This document shows positions 43,379 through 51,882 of a stretch of DNA of 64,000 nucleotides, one piece after another (the first letter of the stretch is position 1; the number at the start of each line of letters is the position of its first letter). The stretch is from positions 1 through 64,000 of the forward strand of contig NZ_JANIIC010000035.1 in the NCBI RefSeq assembly GCF_024519315.1. The letters are read 5' to 3'. The notes below the pieces were generated by a model. It made no database searches, was not told the DNA's origin, and saw only the letters and a program-made list of their open reading frames with translations. This DNA comes from Streptomyces malaysiensis subsp. samsunensis. Its GTDB lineage: Bacteria; Actinomycetota; Actinomycetes; Streptomycetales; Streptomycetaceae. The position numbers and the translations under genes were made by a program.

Positions 43379-44752
43379 TCAGCCGCGGGCGATGACCTTG
43401 CCCGGGTTGAGGATCCCGTGCGGGTCGAGGGCCGCCTTGACGGCGCGGTGCATGTCCAGGACGGCCGGTGTGAGCTCCCGCTCCAGACCGTCCCGCTTCA
43501 GCAGCCCCACACCGTGTTCACCGGTGACCGTGCCGCCGAGGTCGATGGCGTCCGCGATGATGTCGTGGAACGCGGCCTGGGCCCGCTCCCGGGCCGCCGT
43601 GTCGCCGGGCTGGGTGATGAGCAGCGGATGGAGGTTGCCGTCACCGGCGTGGGCGATGTTGGCGATGAGCGTGTCATGGCGGGCGGCGGCGCGCTCGATC
43701 CGCGCCAGCATCTCCGGTACGGCCGCCTTGGGCACACAGACGTCCTCGGTGAGCACCGGGCCCAGCCGCTCCAGCGCGGGATAGGCCAGCCGCCTGGCCG
43801 CGAACAGCGCGTCGGCCTCCTCCTGGTCCGTGGAGCGCGCGGCCCAGGTCGCCCCGGCCTCCTCGAAACAGGCGAGCATGCGCTCGGCCTCCTGCGCACC
43901 GGCCGGGCCCGGGGCGTCCGTACGCCCGAGGAGCACCACGTCCGCGTCGACGGACAGGCCCATGTTCTTCCACTTGTCGACCGCCGCCAGGCAGTGCCGG
44001 TCGATCAGCTCCAGCGCGGACGGGGTGAGCCCCGCGGCCCCGATCGCGGCGACCGCGCGTCCCGCCGCCACGACCGAGGAGAAGTATCCGGCGACCGTGC
44101 GCTCCGCCTCACGCCGTGGCCGCAGCCGCACCGTGATCTCGGTGATCACGCCGAGGGTGCCCTCGGAGCCGACTATCAGCCCCGCCAGGTCGTACCCGGC
44201 GACGCCCTTGGCGGTTCTGCGGCCGAGCCGCACGAGCTCACCGGTGCCGGTCACCGCTTCCAGGCCGAGCACATAGTCGCGGGTGACGCCGTACTTCACA
44301 CAGCACAGCCCGCCCGCGTTGGTGGCCACATTGCCGCCGATGGTGGACCAGGGCGCGCTCGCGGGGTCCGGTGGGTACCAGAGCCCCCGTTCGGCGCAGG
44401 CGGCCCGCAGATCGTCGTTGACCACACCGGGGCCGACGACCGCCAGGCGCTCCACGGGGTCGATCTCGTGGATGGTGTCCATGGCCTCGGTGGAGAGCAC
44501 CACACAGCCCTCGACGGCGTTGGCGCCACCGGAGAGGCCGGTGCCGGCGCCCCGGGTGACCAGCGGCACGCCGTGCCGTACACAGGCACGCACCACCGAG
44601 CGCACCTCCCGCGCCGTCCGTGGCCGCACCACGACGCGGGGGGTGCCGTACGGCGCCCACTCCGCCTCGTCGTGGACGAAACCGGCGGCGACACCGGGGT
44701 CCTCGACCAGCCGGCCGTCCGGCAGCTCCTGCCGCAGATCGTCGATCAACAC
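43379..44752 (-). CDS. FAD-linked 2-hydroxyacid oxidase (GlcD/D-lactate dehydrogenase-like)
   Basis: A 457-residue flavoprotein of the PCMH/VAO family. The FAD domain has VTRGAGTGLSGGANA (65-79), PPDPASAPWSTIGGNVATNAGG (in part) and GYDLAGLIVGSEGTLGVIT. The C-terminal cap has NIAHAGDGNLHP and GEHGVGLLKR. It oxidises glycolate, D-lactate or a related 2-hydroxyacid and passes electrons to an acceptor. No GlcE/GlcF partners are adjacent, so it probably works alone as a D-lactate-dehydrogenase-type enzyme. ATG start. Confidence 0.9.
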   Translation of the reverse strand: MLIDDLRQELPDGRLVEDPGVAAGFVHDEAEWAPYGTPRVVVRPRTAREVRSVVRACVRHGVPLVTRGAGTGLSGGANAVEGCVVLSTEAMDTIHEIDPVERLAVVGPGVVNDDLRAACAERGLWYPPDPASAPWSTIGGNVATNAGGLCCVKYGVTRDYVLGLEAVTGTGELVRLGRRTAKGVAGYDLAGLIVGSEGTLGVITEITVRLRPRREAERTVAGYFSSVVAAGRAVAAIGAAGLTPSALELIDRHCLAAVDKWKNMGLSVDADVVLLGRTDAPGPAGAQEAERMLACFEEAGATWAARSTDQEEADALFAARRLAYPALERLGPVLTEDVCVPKAAVPEMLARIERAAARHDTLIANIAHAGDGNLHPLLITQPGDTAARERAQAAFHDIIADAIDLGGTVTGEHGVGLLKRDGLERELTPAVLDMHRAVKAALDPHGILNPGKVIARG

Positions 44753-44871
44753 GTGCGGTCCCCTGCCTTGTCGTCGAGCACGGTGCTTTCCGTCCGCACG
44801 GTACCCATCGCCAGGAGAAAGCGAGCTCGCCGCCCCCTGTCACCCGGAAGGCGGCCGTGCCGCACTTGCAC

Positions 44872-44923
44872 GAGAACCGCCGTTCTCCTACCGTCGTACC
44901 CGACGAGGAGAATGCCCGTTCTC
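44872..44923. promoter_or_regulatory. Twin TetR operators flanking a promoter
   Basis: GAGAAC-CGCC-GTTCTC (44872-44887, perfect) and GAGAAT-GCCC-GTTCTC (44908-44923, one mismatch), centres 36 bp apart, upstream of the DUF1348/TetR operon. A -10-like TACCGT lies between them. Confidence 0.65.
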
Positions 44924-44954
44924 TCCGCCCCTCCCCCATGCCCAAGGAGACGAC

Positions 44955-45428
44955 GTGGCCGACGCTCCCCGCCCTCCCTTCCCGCCGTTCACCCGCGAGA
45001 CCGCGATCCAGAAGGTCCGGCTGGCCGAAGACGGCTGGAACTCCCGTGACCCGGAGAAGGTCGCCCTGGCCTACACCGTCGACTCGCGCTGGCGGAACCG
45101 CGCGGAGTTCGCCACCGGACGCGACGAGATCGTCGCCTTCCTCACCCGCAAATGGGCGAGGGAGCTGGACTACCGGCTCATCAAGGAGCTGTGGGCCTTC
45201 GACGGCAACCGCATCGCCGTGCGCTTCGCCTACGAAAGCCACGACGACTCCGGCAACTGGTTCCGCTCCTACGGCAACGAGAACTGGGAGTTCGACGACA
45301 ACGGCCTGATGCGCCTGCGCTACGCCTGCATCAACGACCTCCCCATCAAGGAGTCGGAGCGCCTGTACCACTGGCCGCTCGGGCGCCGCCCCGATGACCA
45401 CCCCGGGCTGAGCGACCTCGGCCTCTGA
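44955..45428 (+). CDS. DUF1348/NTF2-like (SnoaL-fold) protein
   Basis: A 157-residue protein of the DUF1348 branch of the NTF2 superfamily. It contains VRLAEDGWNSRDPEKVALAY, WRNRAEFATGRDEI, FLTRKWARELDYRLIKELWAF (in part) and ENWEFDDNGLMRLRYACIND. It folds as a small cone-shaped barrel with a hydrophobic pocket; the biochemical activity is unknown. GTG start with CAAGGAG 7 nt upstream. It is followed after 44 nt by a TetR gene, and twin GAGAAC-N4-GTTCTC sites lie upstream, so the two form an autoregulated operon. Confidence 0.88.
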   Translation: MADAPRPPFPPFTRETAIQKVRLAEDGWNSRDPEKVALAYTVDSRWRNRAEFATGRDEIVAFLTRKWARELDYRLIKELWAFDGNRIAVRFAYESHDDSGNWFRSYGNENWEFDDNGLMRLRYACINDLPIKESERLYHWPLGRRPDDHPGLSDLGL

Positions 45429-45472
45429 CCGACCGGCACCATCCGACCGTCCGGCACCAGGAGATCGGCGAA

Positions 45473-46027
45473 ATGATCAGTACCGAAACCGCGGAGCTCC
45501 GGATCCTCGACGCGGCCGAGCGCCTGTTCTACGGACGGGGGCTCCAAGCGGTGGGCATGGACGAGATCCGCTCCGCGTCAGGCGTCTCCCTCAAAAGGCT
45601 CTACCAGCTCTTCCCCTCCAAGGGGGAGCTGATACAGGCGTATCTGCGGCGGCGCGACGTCCGCTGGCGCCAGAAGCTGGCCGCGTACGCCGATGCCCGG
45701 ACCACACCCGAGGAGAGCATCCTGGCGGTCTTCGACTGGCTCTACGAGTGGTTCGGCGAGCCGGACTACCGCGGCTGCGCGTTCAGCAACTCCTTCGGGG
45801 AGCTCGGCGCCACCTCTCCGGCCGTCGCCGAGACGGCACGCGCCCACAAGGAGGCGTTCTTCGGGTACCTCACCGATCTGACGGCGGCCGCGGGCAAACC
45901 GGCCCCGCTGGCCGACCACTTGGCCCTCCTCGCCGAAGGCGCCATCACCACCGCGGCGATCACCGGCAGCGCCGAACCCGCGCGCCGGGCCAAAGAGGCC
46001 GCACGCGTCCTGCTGGCGGCAGCGTAG
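45473..46027 (+). CDS. TetR family transcriptional regulator
   Basis: A 184-residue TetR regulator. The HTH is VGMDEIRSASGVSLKRLYQLFPSKGEL (about residues 27-53, shown as VGMDEIRSASGV and SLKRLYQLFPSKGEL). The C-terminal domain has YRGCAFSNSFGELG, typical of the TetR_C group related to AcuR/YcdC-like regulators with a conserved Cys. It is the second gene of the DUF1348 operon and most likely represses it via the twin operators upstream. ATG start. Confidence 0.92.
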   Translation: MISTETAELRILDAAERLFYGRGLQAVGMDEIRSASGVSLKRLYQLFPSKGELIQAYLRRRDVRWRQKLAAYADARTTPEESILAVFDWLYEWFGEPDYRGCAFSNSFGELGATSPAVAETARAHKEAFFGYLTDLTAAAGKPAPLADHLALLAEGAITTAAITGSAEPARRAKEAARVLLAAA

Positions 46028-46051
46028 CGATGACCGTCCTGCCTCGTGCGG

Positions 46052-46156
46052 GGGTGGCGGGAGCGGGGGCGGGCGCCGGGAGCAGCCCGGACGATGCCGC
46101 CGGACGACGGCAGGACCCGGTCCGCCTCATGTGTCACCGCCCCCGCCCCGCCACCC
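46052..46156. terminator. Long-range hairpin between convergent genes
   Basis: GGGTGGCGGGAGCGGGGGCG pairs with CGCCCCCGCCCCGCCACCC (about 19 bp with one bulge). An overlapping repeat TGTCAC/GTGACA is at the right end. It lies between the TetR and ABC permease stops. Confidence 0.5.
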
Positions 46157-46166
46157 GTGACACGTC

Positions 46167-48698
46167 TCAGTCCGCCTTGAGGGACGTGAGGATGTTCAGC
46201 CGGGCCGCCCGGCGAGCGGGCCAGAGTCCGGCGACCACCCCGACCAGCACGGCGCCCGCGAGGGCCACGGCGATGCGGCCCCAGGGGATGACCATCTCGT
46301 ACCCCTGGATGCTGTCGGAGGCGAGCCGGCCCGCGGCCCAGCCGAGGAAGATGCCCGCGCCGATGCCCAGAACCGCCCCGAACAGCGAGATGAGGACGGA
46401 CTCCAGACGGATCATCCGCTTGGTCTGCTCGGGCTGGAGCCCCACCGCGCGCAGCATCCCGATCTCACGGGTGCGCTCGAACACGGACATCGCGAGGGTG
46501 TTGACGACTCCCAGGACGGCGATCACCACCGCCATGGCCAGCAGCCCGTAGAGGACATTGACGAGCAGTGTGATGGCCTCGCCACCGGCCGCCTCGGCCA
46601 AGTCGTCGGTGTTCCGCACCCGGATCAGCGGGTTCTGGTCGAGGGCGCGCTCGAGGGAGTGCCGTGCCGTCTCGCCGTCACCGGCCTTGGTGCGCACCAG
46701 GACCGAGGCGTCCTCGATCTCCTTCAGATGGGGCTGGAGAGTGGCCAGCGGCATCATGGTGGGCGGGAGGAATTCGTCGTCACGGTAGATGCCGCCGATC
46801 CGCAGGGTGGCCCGGCCGCCGTCGTCGTAGACCACCGGGACACGCTGCCCCATGGTCCATCCGTAGATGTCGGCGGTGGATGTGTCGATCAGCAGGTCCT
46901 TGCCCCCGCCCGCGCCCAGTGCCGCGAGCGACCCGGAGACGAAGCCGGGGTCGAGGAGGTCGCCGATGGTGCGGGGGTCCACACCGGTCAGGGTGACTTC
47001 GTCGCCGCCGATCCGCACGGCGCTCTGGCGCCGCGGGCTGGAGGAGGTCACGTCCGCGGACTTCGCCAGGGTGCGGTGGACCGACGCGGGCAGGCCGCCG
47101 CCGTTCTTCGACGTGATCTCGAAGTCGGCCCTGACGGTGTTCTCGGCCCGCTGGTGCAGCGCCGTCGTGGCGGACACCGCGACCACCGTGAGGCCGGTGA
47201 CCAGGGACAGCCCGATCATCAGGGCCGAGGCCGTGGAGGCGGTGCGCCGGGGGTTGCGGCGGGCGTTGCGCGGGGCCAGTGTGCCGGGGACGCCGAATCG
47301 GCGCAGCAGGGGTGAGGCGAGCGCGATGGCCGGGCCGGAGAGCGCGGGTGTCACCACGATGATGCCGATGAGCAGCAGGGTGGCGGGGAGGAGGACGGTG
47401 GTCCTGCCCTGCTCGCCGCTGGACGCCGTGTAGAGCACGCCGAGCACACCGAGCACGATCGTGGTGGCGCCGATCGCGTTGCGCCTGCGGAGGCCGCGGG
47501 CCGGCGGAGGTGTGTGGACCGCGGACATGGCGGCCACGGGGGGCACGGCGGCGGCGCGGCGGGCGGGCAGATAGGCGGCGAGCATGGTGACGACGACGCC
47601 CACCAGGAACGCGATCAGTACGGTGCTCGGGGAGACGCTCAGCGGCCCGTCGGGGAGGCCGGATCCGGTGGACGCGAACAGCTGCCGGATGCCCATGGCC
47701 ACGCCGATGCCGAGGAGGAATCCCACGGCCCCGGCGCACAGCCCCAGCAGGGCGGCCTCGACGAGCACGGAGCGGGTCACCTGGCGGCGTTCGGCGCCGA
47801 CGGCCCGCATCAGGGCCATCTCCTGCGAACGCTGGGTGACGAGCATGGTGAAGGTGTTGCCGATGACGAAGACACCGACGAACAGGGCGATGGCCGCGAA
47901 GACGAGCAGCACCTGGCTGAGCCCCCTCGTCCCCTCGGCGGCGTCCGCCCGCTCCCGTTCGCGCAACTGCGCGCCCGTGCTGATCTCGGAGTCCTTGGGC
48001 AGCAGTTCGCGTGCCTCGGCCGCGAGCCGCTCCTCGGAGGTGCCGCGGTCGGCCTCGAGGGTGATCCCGTCGTACTGGCCGGGCTTCAGGAGCAGCTTCT
48101 GCGCGGTCGTGTCGTCGAAGAGGACCAGGGTGCCGCCGGAGCCGTAGGTGTCGTCGGTGCGGACGATGCCGACGAGTTTCTTGCGCAGCACCGGTCCGTC
48201 GACGGCCAGCCGGACGGTGTCGCCGACCTCGTAGCCGCCCCGGTCGGCGGTGCTGGTGTCCAGCAGCACCTCGTCGGGCCCGGTGGGGGCGCGTCCGGCG
48301 GTCAGGGGGTGGCGGTCGTCCTTGCCGTCGGCCTGGGGGAAGTAGTTGCCGGCCGCGGTCGAGTGGTCCCCGCCGAGGGGGTGGCCGTCCTTCGCGGCCA
48401 CGGCGGCGAACCCCTCGACGGAGCCGGTGACGGACGCCACGCCGGGCAGCCGTCGCAGGCTCCGCAGCGTGTCCTCCCCCACGGTGCCGGGCTCACCGGC
48501 CTTCTCGTCGAACGGCGGTGTGGCCTGGACCGAGATACTGCGCAGAGTGGTGAGGAAGCGCTCCTTGTAGGCGTTGCCGACGGTGTCGGTGAAGACGAGG
48601 GTGCCCACGACGAAGGCCACACCGAGCAGTACGGCGAGCATGGTCATCAGCAGGCGGGCCTTGTGCGCGAGGACGTTGCGCAGGGCGGTACGGAACAC
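46167..48698 (-). CDS. ABC transporter permease, FtsX/MacB type
   Basis: An 843-residue permease with an N-terminal membrane helix (about 15-37), a large extracytoplasmic MacB_PCD domain, a three-helix FtsX block (about 265-395), a further helix pair, a second extracytoplasmic domain and a final FtsX block (about 715-830; LAMSVFERTREIGMLRAVG). This tandem layout is common in Gram-positive exporters of peptides, lipids or antibiotics. It ends just before the convergent TetR gene and follows its ATPase by 54 nt. With the histidine kinase/response regulator upstream it looks like a regulated envelope-stress or peptide-resistance exporter. Confidence 0.93.
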   Translation of the reverse strand: MFRTALRNVLAHKARLLMTMLAVLLGVAFVVGTLVFTDTVGNAYKERFLTTLRSISVQATPPFDEKAGEPGTVGEDTLRSLRRLPGVASVTGSVEGFAAVAAKDGHPLGGDHSTAAGNYFPQADGKDDRHPLTAGRAPTGPDEVLLDTSTADRGGYEVGDTVRLAVDGPVLRKKLVGIVRTDDTYGSGGTLVLFDDTTAQKLLLKPGQYDGITLEADRGTSEERLAAEARELLPKDSEISTGAQLRERERADAAEGTRGLSQVLLVFAAIALFVGVFVIGNTFTMLVTQRSQEMALMRAVGAERRQVTRSVLVEAALLGLCAGAVGFLLGIGVAMGIRQLFASTGSGLPDGPLSVSPSTVLIAFLVGVVVTMLAAYLPARRAAAVPPVAAMSAVHTPPPARGLRRRNAIGATTIVLGVLGVLYTASSGEQGRTTVLLPATLLLIGIIVVTPALSGPAIALASPLLRRFGVPGTLAPRNARRNPRRTASTASALMIGLSLVTGLTVVAVSATTALHQRAENTVRADFEITSKNGGGLPASVHRTLAKSADVTSSSPRRQSAVRIGGDEVTLTGVDPRTIGDLLDPGFVSGSLAALGAGGGKDLLIDTSTADIYGWTMGQRVPVVYDDGGRATLRIGGIYRDDEFLPPTMMPLATLQPHLKEIEDASVLVRTKAGDGETARHSLERALDQNPLIRVRNTDDLAEAAGGEAITLLVNVLYGLLAMAVVIAVLGVVNTLAMSVFERTREIGMLRAVGLQPEQTKRMIRLESVLISLFGAVLGIGAGIFLGWAAGRLASDSIQGYEMVIPWGRIAVALAGAVLVGVVAGLWPARRAARLNILTSLKAD

Positions 48699-48752
48699 GG
48701 GACGGCCTTCCGGAAGGGTGCCGGGCGTGAGGTGCCTGGGTGGGTGCGGGCG

Positions 48753-49520
48753 TCAGACCTGGTGCGCGGGCGTCAGGCGGCCCATGCGCTCCAGGACGGC
48801 CTCGGCGGTGGGCGCGTGGAGTTCGTCGACGATGCGGCCGTCGGCGAGGAAGACGACGCGGTCCGCGTAGGAGGCGGCGACGGGGTCGTGGGTGACCATG
48901 ACGACGGTCTGGCCCAGCGCGCTCACCGAGCCGCGCAGGAAGTCGAGGATCTCGGCGCCGCTGCGGGAGTCGAGGTTGCCGGTGGGCTCGTCGGCGAAGA
49001 CGATGTCGGGCCGGCCGGCCAGCGCGCGGGCGACGGCGACGCGCTGCTGCTGGCCGCCGGAGAGCTGGGCGGGCCGGTGGCCGAGCCGGTCGGCCAGGCC
49101 GACGGTCTGGATGATGCTCTCCAGCCAGGCCCGCTCCGGTTCGCGACCGGCGATGTCCATGGGGAGGGTGATGTTCTCCAGGGCGTTCAGGGTGGGCAGC
49201 AGGTTGAACGCCTGGAAGACGAAGCCGATGCGGTCGCGGCGCAGCCGGGTGAGCTGACGGTCATTCAGGGAGCCGGTCTCCGTGTCACCGAGGCGGATCG
49301 ATCCGAAGGACGGCGAGTCCAGACCGGCCATGCAGTGCATCAGTGTGGACTTCCCCGACCCGGACGGCCCCATGATCGCGGTGAACTGCCCCCTGACGAA
49401 GCCGACGGTGACCGCGTCGAGCGCCACGACACGGGTGTCCCCCGTGCCGTACACCTTCGTCAGATCGGTGGCGTGGGCCGCGTAGCTGTCCGGGGCGGAA
49501 AGGGGCTGGTGTGGGTGCAT
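48753..49520 (-). CDS. ABC transporter ATP-binding protein (MacB/LolD type)
   Basis: A 255-residue ATPase: Walker A GPSGSGKST, Q-loop FVFQAFNLLPTLNALENI, signature LSGGQQQR, Walker B DIVFADEPTGNLDS and H-loop VTHD. These are hallmarks of the LolD/MacB subgroup that drives FtsX-type permeases. The ATG giving MHPHQPL is preceded by GAGGACC; the longer frame is Arg-rich and not domain-like. It precedes the permease gene in the same operon. Confidence 0.95.
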   Translation of the reverse strand: MHPHQPLSAPDSYAAHATDLTKVYGTGDTRVVALDAVTVGFVRGQFTAIMGPSGSGKSTLMHCMAGLDSPSFGSIRLGDTETGSLNDRQLTRLRRDRIGFVFQAFNLLPTLNALENITLPMDIAGREPERAWLESIIQTVGLADRLGHRPAQLSGGQQQRVAVARALAGRPDIVFADEPTGNLDSRSGAEILDFLRGSVSALGQTVVMVTHDPVAASYADRVVFLADGRIVDELHAPTAEAVLERMGRLTPAHQV

Positions 49521-49676
49521 GCCGGTCCTCGGTGGGCGCTCGGTGAATACCCCTCGTGGCAGAGGGCGTCGCCGCTGATGGCGACGCCTCCGAGCCTCCC
49601 GCCCGGCCACCGGCGGGCGGATCCCCCGAACATCCGGATCCGCCTCCCCCGATCGGGGGAGATCGCCGCGGGACCG

Positions 49677-50327
49677 CTATTCGGCACGCCCCGTACGGAA
49701 GGCCCAGGCCGCGACCTCGACCCTGTTGCGCAGGCCCAGCTTCGCCTGGGCCGACCCCAGATGCGTCTTGACCGTGCTGGGCGCGATGTACAGCTCGGCG
49801 GCGATCTCCGGGTTGGTCAGCCCGCGGGCGATGCCCTGGATGACCTCCTCCTCACGGTCCGTCAGCGGCTCGGCCGGCTCATGTGTGCCGCGTCGCCGGG
49901 CCTTGGTGAAGTGCTGGAGCAGACGGAGGGTGATCTGCGGGGCCACCATGGCGTCCCCGCGGACGGCCGCCCGGACGGCCTCGGTCAGCAGCGCGGGACC
50001 GGCATCCTTCAGGAGGAAGCCCGACGCTCCGTTCGACAGCGCCGTGTACACATATTCGTCGAGGTCGAAGGTGGTGACCACGACCACTTTCGGTGCTCCG
50101 GGCAGACCGCCGCCGGCCAGCCGGCGGGTGACCTCCAGACCGTCGGGCGGGGGCATCCGGATGTCCACCAGGCACACGTCCGGCCGTGTCTCGCGGGCCA
50201 GCGAGAGCGCCGAGGCCCCGTCGGCGGCCTCGGCCACCACCTCCATGTCGGACTCGGCCGACAGCACCATGCGGAACCCGGCCCGCACCAGATGCTGATC
50301 GTCCGCCACCAGGATGCGTATGGTCAT
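49677..50327 (-). CDS. Two-component response regulator, NarL/LuxR family
   Basis: A 216-residue regulator: receiver domain with acidic pair ADD near residue 9, phospho-accepting D55 (VCLVDIRMPP), conserved T and K (VTTFD, FLLKDAG), and a C-terminal LuxR HTH (LTDREEEVIQGIARGLTNPEIAAEL in part; STVKTHLGSAQAKLGLRNR in part). Its start overlaps the stop of the kinase gene by 4 nt (ATGA), so the pair is translationally coupled. It probably controls the ABC exporter genes directly downstream. Confidence 0.95.
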   Translation of the reverse strand: MTIRILVADDQHLVRAGFRMVLSAESDMEVVAEAADGASALSLARETRPDVCLVDIRMPPPDGLEVTRRLAGGGLPGAPKVVVVTTFDLDEYVYTALSNGASGFLLKDAGPALLTEAVRAAVRGDAMVAPQITLRLLQHFTKARRRGTHEPAEPLTDREEEVIQGIARGLTNPEIAAELYIAPSTVKTHLGSAQAKLGLRNRVEVAAWAFRTGRAE

Positions 50328-51637
50328 GCCGTTCTGCCCTCCCGTAGCCCCAGCCCGGATCGTACGGCGTGGCGCCCGCGCGCACGCGTACTCCGTGCGG
50401 CCTCGTCGGGACGCAGCGGTACGGAGGCGTGGACCCGCCATCCGCCTTCGGCGCGGTGCCCCGCCTCGAAGGCGCCGCCGAGCAGCTCGATCCGCTCCCG
50501 CATGCCGATGATGCCGAAGCCGCCGCCGAGCCGGCCGAGGCTGCCGCGGTGTCCGGACTGGGAGCTGTGTCCGTCGTCCTCGACGACCAGTTCGGCATGG
50601 TCTGCCGCCACCCGCGCGGACACGTCCACCGACCGCACTCCGCGCGCATAGCGGTGGGCGTTGGTCAGGGCCTCCTGGAGCACGCGGCCCAGCCCTCCGG
50701 TGATCTCCGCGGGGATGTCCTCCGGCAGGTCCCGCCCGAGGTCCAGCCGGACCGGCAGCCCCGTCGCCCGTGACTCCTCGACGATGCGGGTGAGGACCTC
50801 GCCGAGGTTCTCCGGATGCCGCGGCGTCTCGTCGCCGCGCATCGAACCCACCAGGCGCCGCATCGACGTCAGCGCCTCGCCACCCGCGTGCTCGACGGCC
50901 TCGAGCATCTCGTTCAGCGCCTGTGGGTCGGGGGTGCCCCGCCCGGCGACATGGCGCACGGCCTGGAGCTGCACCACGATCGCGGTCACCTGGTGGGCCA
51001 CGGTGTCATGCAGGTCCCGGGCCAGCGCGAGCCGTTCCTCCTGGCGCACCAGCTGGCCCATGCGATCCTGCTGGGCGTCGTACAGCCGCAGCACCAGGCC
51101 GCAGACGAAGGCCAGTGCCAGCAGGAGCAGCAGATTCTCGGCGGCATCGCCGGGATCCGCATCCCTCCGCACCGGTACGGAGAACACGCTGACGCTCAGC
51201 ACCGACACGGCCACCAGGGCCGGCCGGGGCGCGCAGCGGCGCGCCGCCACGGCGAGGAGGACCAGCTGGCCCATGAGTTCGCCGCTGCTGGTCTCGCTGG
51301 TCACCATGTTCACCGGCAGCAGGTGGTAGGCCACGGTGGCCGCGAAGGTGCCCGCACCGGCCACCAGCGCGGCCCGCGGAACCCATCGGGGATCGCGTAC
51401 GACGGCCAGCACGGCCATCGCCCCGGCCAGGGCTCCGGAACACACCGGCGCCCAATCCCCGGTGAACGCGGGGGTGTCCGAGGCCGGGTCGAAGACGATC
51501 CGTTCCTCGATGTCCTGGTAGACGGAGAGGAGGAACAACAGCGCAAGCGCGGATCGCGCGGCCCACACCGGCCAACGTCGATAACCGGCGCGCCGGCCGG
51601 AGGACACAGCTATTCGCACCCGCGCCACCCTACGCAC
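50324..51637 (-). CDS. Sensor histidine kinase (HisKA_3/NarL-type)
   Basis: A 437-residue membrane kinase: about five to six membrane helices in the first 185 residues, HisKA_3 dimerisation domain with the phosphorylatable H210 in ARDLHDTVAHQV, and an HATPase domain with EALTNAHRYARG and GGGFGIIGMRERIELLGG. The first GTG is used; several GTG codons follow within ten codons, so the exact start is unsure. It has no large extracellular sensor loop, as in intramembrane-sensing kinases of antibiotic-resistance modules. Coupled to the response regulator. Confidence 0.92.
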   Translation of the reverse strand: MRRVARVRIAVSSGRRAGYRRWPVWAARSALALLFLLSVYQDIEERIVFDPASDTPAFTGDWAPVCSGALAGAMAVLAVVRDPRWVPRAALVAGAGTFAATVAYHLLPVNMVTSETSSGELMGQLVLLAVAARRCAPRPALVAVSVLSVSVFSVPVRRDADPGDAAENLLLLLALAFVCGLVLRLYDAQQDRMGQLVRQEERLALARDLHDTVAHQVTAIVVQLQAVRHVAGRGTPDPQALNEMLEAVEHAGGEALTSMRRLVGSMRGDETPRHPENLGEVLTRIVEESRATGLPVRLDLGRDLPEDIPAEITGGLGRVLQEALTNAHRYARGVRSVDVSARVAADHAELVVEDDGHSSQSGHRGSLGRLGGGFGIIGMRERIELLGGAFEAGHRAEGGWRVHASVPLRPDEAARSTRARGRHAVRSGLGLREGRTA

Positions 51638-51882
51638 CTACGGCGACGATCGCCGCCCGCCGGTCGCGTCCGGGTCGGTGGGCATGGGCGCGGGCCGTGC
51701 GTCGCGCACCCGCTCCGGTTCCAGTACGAGGGGTCCGGCGGCTCCGCGCGGTGGGTCCGCGGGGTGTCGGGGGCGGGTGGATCTCCGGTGTCCTCGCCCC
51801 GGGCGGTGGCGGCGAGGGCCGCGACGACGCCGGTTCCCACGATCGCCGCCGTGGTGAGGAGGGCTGCGGTGAGCGGACGCAT
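51610..51882 (-). CDS. Small secreted or membrane-anchored protein, upstream of the kinase
   Basis: A 90-residue open frame with a plausible signal peptide (MRPLTAALLTTAAIVGTGVV, cleavage near residue 28), then a Pro/Thr-rich part and four Cys in the second half. The ATG is preceded by GGGAGAG. It overlaps the start of the kinase gene by 28 nt, which would permit coupling, and could be a signal protein for that kinase. The later half is Arg/Pro-rich and may be a chance frame, so I hold this only moderately. Confidence 0.45.
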   Translation of the reverse strand: MRPLTAALLTTAAIVGTGVVAALAATARGEDTGDPPAPDTPRTHRAEPPDPSYWNRSGCATHGPRPCPPTRTRPAGGDRRRRCVGWRGCE

